Below, piece after piece: positions 58,503-64,000 of a stretch of DNA of 64,000 bases. The DNA is taken from positions 2,426,501 to 2,490,500 of the forward strand of contig JBDWTN010000007.1 of NCBI GenBank assembly GCA_039984955.1, written 5' to 3'. Made by a program: the position numbers and the translations under genes. Position 1 is the stretch's first letter; the number at the start of each line of letters is the position of its first letter. This DNA comes from Marinobacter alexandrii. Its GTDB lineage: Bacteria > Bacteroidota > Bacteroidia > Cytophagales > Cyclobacteriaceae. The notes beneath the pieces were generated by a model. It ran no database searches, had not been told where the DNA came from, and saw only the letters and a program-made list of their open reading frames with translations.

Positions 58503-61319
58503 TTGAAAAAGCGAGAGGAAGTAATCGAGATAATTGGCGCCAGAGAGCACAATCTCAAAAATATTGATGTAACGCTACCGCGAAACAAACTGATCGTTAT
58601 TACGGGTATCAGTGGAAGTGGTAAATCATCCCTTGCATTTGATACGATCTATGCTGAAGGTCAACGTCGATATATGGAAAGCTTTAGTGCTTATGCTAGA
58701 GCGTTCATTGGAGACATGGAACGTCCGGATGTTGATAAAATAGACGGGCTTAGCCCTGTGATCTCTATTGAACAGAAGACCACTTCCAGAAACCCTCGAT
58801 CAACAGTAGGTACCGTTACGGAGATATATGACTTCTTTCGATTGCTATATGCAAGAGCGGGAGAAGCCTATTCTTACCTGTCGGGAAAAAAGATGACACG
58901 TCAGTCTGAAGATCAAATCATTGATATGATCCTAAAAAATCACGACGGCCAGAAACTAGTATTATTAGCTCCAGTAGTAAAGGGTAGAAAAGGACATTAC
59001 AGAGAGCTATTTGTGCAGATAAGAAAACTCGGCTTCACGAAAGTTAGAGTGAATGGCGAGGTGCAGGACTTAGTTCCTAAAATGCAAGTGGATCGATATA
59101 AAACACATGATATCGAAATTGTAACCGATAGAATAAAAGTTTCTGAAAAAGACAGTAAAAGAATCCGCGAGTCAGTCAATACGTCCCTCCGCCATGGAGA
59201 TGGAGTAATGATGATCCAAAAGGAAGATGGCGAGATAGCCCATTTTTCAAAAAATCTGATGGATCCTGAAACAGGACTTGCCTACGACGAGCCAGCTCCA
59301 AACACATTTTCATTCAATTCTCCTTACGGCGCTTGTCCTGAATGCAATGGGCTGGGAGTGATTGAAGAAATTTCTAAAGAGTCAGTCATTCCAGATGCAT
59401 CATTGAGCATTAGCAGGGGAGGCATTGCACCACTCGGCGAGTATCGAGACATTTGGATTTTTAAGAAGATCGAAGCAATTCTTAAAAGGAATAAAGTGAA
59501 TCTTTCTACACCCATTCAAAAGATTCCTAAAGAAATCATAGACATACTTTTGTATGGAGATAGTGTTCCTGTTGCCGTGAGTTCAGTAAAGTATCCTGGA
59601 ACGGATTGGAATACGAAGTTTGAAGGAATAATCAACTTCCTCGAGAAGCAAAAAGATGGAGGTTCAGAAAAAATTCAGGCTTGGGTAAAAGAATTTACGG
59701 ACATCAGAACGTGCCCAACGTGTAATGGATATCGACTGAAGAGAGAGGCACTTCATTACAGAATTTCAGATAAACACATAGGGGAATTAGCAGAGATGGA
59801 TATTCATTCATTAGGCAAATGGATGATTAACCTGGAAGAAAGGCTAAATGAGCGTCAGCTAATTATTGCAACAGAAATCCTTAAGGAGCTTAGAAAACGA
59901 ATTGGGTTTTTGCTAGATGTAGGTTTGGACTATTTGAGTTTGAATCGCTCATTAAGAACCTTATCAGGAGGAGAAGCACAGCGAATTAGGCTAGCCACAC
60001 AGATAGGTACTCAACTTGTGAATGTATTGTACATTCTTGATGAACCGAGTATTGGGTTACATCAGCGAGATAATGTGAAATTGATCCAGGCGCTCAAAGA
60101 CTTAAGAGATTTAGGCAACACTGTCATTGTGGTAGAGCACGATAAGGATATGATGCTTGAATCTGACGAAGTAGTAGATATTGGACCAGGAGCAGGAAGG
60201 CATGGAGGTCAGATAGTAGCAAAAGGCAGCCCGGATGAATTTCTGAAACAAGGAAGTTCCACAGCAGACTATCTCAATGGCAAGAGAAAAATTGAGGTTC
60301 CTGCCGAAAGAAGAAGTACAAATGGCAAATGGCTAGAACTCAAAGGAGCCTCAGGCCATAACCTAAAGAATGTAGATTTGAAATTACCTCTTGGAAATCT
60401 TATTCTGGTCACCGGAGTTTCAGGAAGCGGTAAATCCACACTTATCCATGAAACATTGTATCCTATTATTCGAAAGCATTTATACAAGAGCCGGCAAGAG
60501 CCATTACCCTTCAAAAAAATTGATGGTGTAGATGAATTTGATAAAATTATCGAAGTAGACCAATCACCAATTGGAAGAACACCAAGATCGAATCCTGCAA
60601 CGTACACTGGCGTATTCTCCGAAATAAGGAGTCTTTTTGCACAGCTTTCTGAAGCAAAAATAAGAGGATATAAGCCAGGAAGGTTTTCCTTTAATGTAAA
60701 AGGAGGAAGATGCGAAACCTGTGGAGGTGGAGGAATGCGTTTGATTGAAATGGACTTTTTGCCAGATGTTCATGTTCCGTGCGAGACATGCAAAGGAAAG
60801 CGCTATAACAGAGAAACATTAGAAGTTAGGTTCAAAGGAAAATCGATTTCGGATGTACTTGATATGACAGTATCACAATCTGTGGACTTCTTTGAAAATC
60901 AACCTCGAATCGTAAGAAAATTAAAGACTTTAGACGAAGTTGGATTAGGATATATATCACTAGGCCAGCATGCCACAACATTATCAGGAGGAGAAGCACA
61001 GCGAGTAAAGCTAGCGACAGAGCTTTCCAAAAAAGATACAGGAAAAACATTCTATATATTAGACGAGCCTACTACAGGCCTTCATTTTCAAGACATAGAG
61101 CACTTATTAGATGTTCTCCAGAAGTTGGTGGACAAAGGAAATACCGTCTTAATAATTGAGCACAATATGGATGTGATCAAAGTAGCAGATCATATTATTG
61201 ATCTCGGACCAGAGGGAGGTTCTGCCGGTGGAGAAATTATCGCTCAGGGCACTCCGGAAGAGATCATAAAAGTAAAAGACAGCTATACAGCTAAGTTCCT
61301 GAAAGAAGAGCTTAATTGA
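58503..61319 (+). CDS. uvrA: Excinuclease ABC subunit A
   Basis: DNA damage recognition in nucleotide excision repair. 938 aa, normal length. It starts at TTG 58503 (KKREEVIEIIGAREHNLKNI), since no suitable ATG exists and the alignment begins here. First Walker A GISGSGKSSLAF, second GVSGSGKSTLIHE. ABC signatures are LSGGEAQRIRLA and LSGGEAQRVKLA. Zinc-binding cysteine pairs lie in CPECNGLG, CPTCNGYR, CETCGGGG and CETCKGKR. The last 8 nt overlap the convergent hypothetical gene. Confidence 0.97.
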   Translation: MKKREEVIEIIGAREHNLKNIDVTLPRNKLIVITGISGSGKSSLAFDTIYAEGQRRYMESFSAYARAFIGDMERPDVDKIDGLSPVISIEQKTTSRNPRSTVGTVTEIYDFFRLLYARAGEAYSYLSGKKMTRQSEDQIIDMILKNHDGQKLVLLAPVVKGRKGHYRELFVQIRKLGFTKVRVNGEVQDLVPKMQVDRYKTHDIEIVTDRIKVSEKDSKRIRESVNTSLRHGDGVMMIQKEDGEIAHFSKNLMDPETGLAYDEPAPNTFSFNSPYGACPECNGLGVIEEISKESVIPDASLSISRGGIAPLGEYRDIWIFKKIEAILKRNKVNLSTPIQKIPKEIIDILLYGDSVPVAVSSVKYPGTDWNTKFEGIINFLEKQKDGGSEKIQAWVKEFTDIRTCPTCNGYRLKREALHYRISDKHIGELAEMDIHSLGKWMINLEERLNERQLIIATEILKELRKRIGFLLDVGLDYLSLNRSLRTLSGGEAQRIRLATQIGTQLVNVLYILDEPSIGLHQRDNVKLIQALKDLRDLGNTVIVVEHDKDMMLESDEVVDIGPGAGRHGGQIVAKGSPDEFLKQGSSTADYLNGKRKIEVPAERRSTNGKWLELKGASGHNLKNVDLKLPLGNLILVTGVSGSGKSTLIHETLYPIIRKHLYKSRQEPLPFKKIDGVDEFDKIIEVDQSPIGRTPRSNPATYTGVFSEIRSLFAQLSEAKIRGYKPGRFSFNVKGGRCETCGGGGMRLIEMDFLPDVHVPCETCKGKRYNRETLEVRFKGKSISDVLDMTVSQSVDFFENQPRIVRKLKTLDEVGLGYISLGQHATTLSGGEAQRVKLATELSKKDTGKTFYILDEPTTGLHFQDIEHLLDVLQKLVDKGNTVLIIEHNMDVIKVADHIIDLGPEGGSAGGEIIAQGTPEEIIKVKDSYTAKFLKEELN

Positions 61320-61617
61320 CGATGGCTCGGATATTGTCCGAATCTCCAAAGTAGTAGTAGTCACCCTGAAAGTCAAATGCATAATCGCTTTCTTCCAGAA
61401 TCATATGATCAACAAGGCTGATTTGATTATCGGTAACATCACTAAGAAGAAGCTCTCTTACAAGTCTGCCGTCATAGTCGTATACCTTCACCATTTTTTG
61501 AAAAATTAGATCTGCATCTAATTGCATATCTAAGTCTGGATTGTTTTGTAGTGGGGCTTCTGATGCTCCGATAGATAGAGCGCCAGTCAGTAGTAGAGAT
61601 AAGAGTAATGATTTCAT
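61312..61617 (-). CDS. Small exported hypothetical protein (101 aa)
   Basis: Starts MKSLLLSLLLTGALSIGAS, a clear signal peptide. The mature part includes MVKVYDYDGRLVRELLLSDV and ends in aromatic, acidic sequence (DYAFDFQGDYYYFGDSD). No family recognised; small acidic exported proteins like this are common in Cytophagales. It converges with and overlaps uvrA by 8 nt. Confidence 0.7.
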   Translation of the reverse strand: MKSLLLSLLLTGALSIGASEAPLQNNPDLDMQLDADLIFQKMVKVYDYDGRLVRELLLSDVTDNQISLVDHMILEESDYAFDFQGDYYYFGDSDNIRAIVN

Positions 61618-61801
61618 TTTAGTCTTTATTTAAAGTTTAGTCCTGCCTTTAGTACGACGGATAAACAGCTAGGTTTGTTAATTTTCATTAACGGAATAGG
61701 CAGTGTTGTTAATTATTAGGTAAAACCATCCATCAAATAAAACCGTCAATTGATTTTCTTCGACCCATTTTAAATAGGGCTTTTAGTAGCTTTAGTTTTC
61801 A

Positions 61802-62833
61802 ATGACCAAGAATAAAATATACTGGATTTGTCAACTGTTCGGCTGGGGACTTTACGGATTTGTTCAGGTATTTTTCTATACGATAGCTGAAAGATTTGAC
61901 TTCACCCAGGCCATTGGGCTTATCTATCAGGTATTTTATTTTATAGTTAGCACACACTTTTTCAGATATCTCATTATCCGTATTGGCTGGCTAAATCTCA
62001 GACTGAGTCACTTAATTCCGCGGCTACTCATTGTTACATTATTGTTGAGTGGGTTTAATTATACCTACCTCCTTGTTATAGATTTTTTTACGGATACGGT
62101 AGCAAAATCAGAGTTGATGCTTTTTACTGTATTGATAAATACGGTGGTTTATTGGGCTATTTATTTTATCTGGACGATTTTTTACTTTGCATTTCATTAC
62201 GTTCAGAGATACAATAAGTCACTAAAAGCAGAAACTGCAGCAAGAGAAGTAGAGCTAAATAACCTGAAAGCCCAGCTAAATCCTCACTTCATTTTTAATG
62301 CCTTGAATAGTATAAGAGCGTTAGTTGATGAAAACCCCAGAAAATCTAAAGAATCAATAACACAGCTTTCTCACATCTTAAGGAACTCGCTCATTAGCGA
62401 TAGAAAAAAGCTAATTCCTTTTATGGAAGAGCTAAAAACCGTGATGGACTATTTGGCACTGGAATCAATAAGATACGAAGAGCGGCTGACTACCAAGTTT
62501 GATATTGATCGAAATTCAGGAAAATACATGATCCCACCATTGATGCTTCAAACACTCGTGGAAAATGGGATAAAACATGGAATATCGAATTTGAAAAATG
62601 GTGGTGAAATAAGTATTTCAACGACAGTCCGAAGAAAACAACTTCACCTACAAATCCGTAATACCGGACAGTTATCGAGAGAAAAAGATGTTTCAAAAGG
62701 ATTTGGTCTTGCAAATACAAAGAAGAGACTGGAATTGATTTTTGGAGAAGGTGCTACTTTTGAAATAAAGAATGAATCAAAAAACACAGTTTTAACTTCT
62801 ATTTCGATACCTTCAAGCGACAGATTGATGTAG
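61802..62833 (+). CDS. LytS/YehU-type sensor histidine kinase
   Basis: 343 aa with about four membrane spans in the first 140 residues, then a His_kinase domain (LNNLKAQLNPHFIFNALNSI, with the phospho-acceptor His in NPHFIFN). A reduced ATPase domain follows (LQTLVENGIKHGI, GFGLANTKKRL). Such kinases pair with LytTR response regulators; the regulator gene follows after 41 nt. The signal is unknown. Confidence 0.93.
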   Translation: MTKNKIYWICQLFGWGLYGFVQVFFYTIAERFDFTQAIGLIYQVFYFIVSTHFFRYLIIRIGWLNLRLSHLIPRLLIVTLLLSGFNYTYLLVIDFFTDTVAKSELMLFTVLINTVVYWAIYFIWTIFYFAFHYVQRYNKSLKAETAAREVELNNLKAQLNPHFIFNALNSIRALVDENPRKSKESITQLSHILRNSLISDRKKLIPFMEELKTVMDYLALESIRYEERLTTKFDIDRNSGKYMIPPLMLQTLVENGIKHGISNLKNGGEISISTTVRRKQLHLQIRNTGQLSREKDVSKGFGLANTKKRLELIFGEGATFEIKNESKNTVLTSISIPSSDRLM

Positions 62834-62874
62834 TTAAAAGGATATTTTCCACTAAGAAACCTGATCTATAAAGT

Positions 62875-63585
62875 ATGAAAGCAATTATTGTTGATGACGA
62901 AAGGCTAGCTCGGAAGGAGTTAATGTCACTTTTGTCCAATCATCCTGAAATAGAAGTAATAGATGAAGCTGCGAATGCAGATGAGGCCATAGAAAAAATT
63001 GAAAAACAAGAACCGGATGTGGTTTTTCTTGATGTTCAAATGCCAGGTAAAACTGGGTTTGAAATGCTGGAAGGAATGGAAAGAGTTCCTCAAGTCATCT
63101 TTACGACAGCTTATGATGAATTTGCCTTAAAGGCGTTTGACTACAATGCCCTCGATTATTTGCTAAAACCTATTCAGCCAGAAAGATTGGCTGAGAGCCT
63201 AAATAAAGTTTCCACAAAGGCATCTAAAAAATCAGCCAAAGATCAAAAGTTGAGTAGTACCGATCAAGTGTTTGTAAAGGATGGAGATAAGTGTTGGTTC
63301 GTGAAATTAGAAGACGTAAGGCTATTTGAATCAGACGGAAATTATATCAAAGTCTACTTTGATAAATTCAAGCCAATGATTCACAAGTCATTAAATGCAC
63401 TAGATGAAAGACTAGACGATCGTCACTTTTTTAGAGCAAGCCGAAAACACATCATTAATTTAGGTTGGGTAGAGTCCATTGATACATGGTTTAACGGAGG
63501 GCTTTTGGTGCAATTAAAAGGAGGAGAAAAAATAGAAGTAAGCCGAAGACAATCTGCAAGATTTAGAGAAATGATGAGCCTTTAG
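62875..63585 (+). CDS. LytTR-type response regulator
   Basis: 236 aa. Receiver with acidic pocket VDDERLA, phospho-acceptor Asp in VVFLDVQMPGKTG, and FTTAYDEFALKAF and LLKPIQPERL. The C-terminal LytTR DNA-binding domain has FVKDGDKCWFVKLEDVRLFES, GNYIKVYF, FFRASRKHIINL and VSRRQSARF. Partner of the upstream kinase. Converges with the last gene over 4 nt. Confidence 0.95.
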   Translation: MKAIIVDDERLARKELMSLLSNHPEIEVIDEAANADEAIEKIEKQEPDVVFLDVQMPGKTGFEMLEGMERVPQVIFTTAYDEFALKAFDYNALDYLLKPIQPERLAESLNKVSTKASKKSAKDQKLSSTDQVFVKDGDKCWFVKLEDVRLFESDGNYIKVYFDKFKPMIHKSLNALDERLDDRHFFRASRKHIINLGWVESIDTWFNGGLLVQLKGGEKIEVSRRQSARFREMMSL

Positions 63586-63947
63586 TCCTTTACTACTTCG
63601 AGAAACTGTTTTTCGACTTGCCAGTCTTTTGAGAGAGTAAGGATGGCGGTGGTCTCCATCTCGGTGACATATCCTTTTTTATGTGTTTCTTCCCACACCT
63701 CCATCAAATGCTTGAGCCGATCTTGCTCACTCATTTTAACAAAAATTTTGGAGAGAAATTCACGAGATCTTTCAAAGGCGGATAAGTAATCTTCAGAAAT
63801 GAATCTATTAGCCCACTCCATTTCTTCCTTTGCTTGAAACTTCAAAGCAGTTTCTTCTAGCATAGCTTTTTCTTCCTCATCTAGTCCATGATAATGGAAA
63901 ATGAGAGATTTCAGCAGAAGCGTGGCTTTTTTTGTCGTAGCGTCCAT
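63582..63947 (-). CDS. Hypothetical protein (121 aa)
   Basis: All-helical, acidic protein starting MDATTKKATLLLKSLIFHYHG, with HLMEVWEETHKKGYVTEMETTAI near the C-terminus. No signal peptide or membrane span, so cytoplasmic. I do not recognise the family. It overlaps the response regulator gene by 4 nt at the 3' ends. The remaining 53 bases of the window upstream hold nothing I can name. Confidence 0.65.
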   Translation of the reverse strand: MDATTKKATLLLKSLIFHYHGLDEEEKAMLEETALKFQAKEEMEWANRFISEDYLSAFERSREFLSKIFVKMSEQDRLKHLMEVWEETHKKGYVTEMETTAILTLSKDWQVEKQFLEVVKD

Positions 63948-64000
63948 TGGAGCTGCAAAAGTAGGCGTTATTCGGGAAAAAACAGGCGCAAAGCTATTTC

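Noticed and set aside
1-64000. CRISPR arrays, prophage, complete insertion sequences and rRNA genes.
   Set aside because: Looked for regularly spaced repeats, transposase or integrase motifs and rRNA-like sequence; none seen.

Overview
This window is chromosomal DNA of a Bacteroidota bacterium, most likely a Cytophagales-type marine or soil glycan degrader (the family is my inference). The signs are SusC/SusD pairs, a hybrid two-component regulator of polysaccharide utilisation, TonB receptors with carboxypeptidase-regulatory N-termini, a LytS/LytTR pair, lipoprotein signals on glycosidases, low GC, and promoters of the TTG-N19-TAnnTTTG type. I see no prophage, no intact insertion sequence and no CRISPR array.

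Layout. 1-4300: the end of a TrmH-type RNA methyltransferase, mutS, two small orphan ORFs, tRNA-Gly(GCC) and tRNA-Leu(UAA). A decayed GIY-YIG nuclease ORF lies between a duplicated 5' half of tRNA-Leu and the intact tRNA-Leu. 4782-32208: a large glycan-utilisation region. It holds a GH5 glycosidase, a kelch/DUF5060 glycosidase-like lipoprotein, SusC, SusD, an FG-GAP/ASPIC lipoprotein, an SMP-30 gluconolactonase, two GH3 beta-glucosidases, a 1364-aa hybrid sensor/regulator, a gluconokinase/6-phosphogluconate dehydrogenase/gluconate permease operon and a sugar MFS porter. The susC and gntK promoters share a conserved 75-bp block, so surface glycan capture and gluconate catabolism are probably one regulon. 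The gene set fits use of a glucan or glucoside that releases both glucose and gluconate.

32650-41792: an exported amidohydrolase, then a five-gene, tightly coupled operon of PSCyt1/DUF1549/DUF1553, DUF1501, beta-propeller, chitobiase-C-like and DUF2231/cytochrome/LRR proteins. This is a haem-containing system of unknown substrate. 41808-44269: two acyltransferases resembling the glycine-lipid pair GlsB/GlsA, and a DUF4230 protein. 44308-47233: an arsenic cassette of aquaglyceroporin, ArsR, a VOC protein lacking metal ligands, ArsI-type C-As lyase and thioredoxin-type ArsC. It has three near-identical palindromic operators directly in front of start codons, an intrinsic terminator in front of arsC, and a duplicated 3' fragment of arsC.

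47278-64000: mainly housekeeping and envelope genes. These are type II NADH dehydrogenase, MoxR ATPase, a beta-helix lipoprotein with a TonB receptor, an LprI-like lipoprotein, a ParE-type toxin-antitoxin pair, a TIGR01777 epimerase, a LOG-family protein, uvrA and a LytS/LytTR system. Several families of hairpin repeats are scattered between genes, and short GC-rich palindromes are often nested inside or beside other elements.
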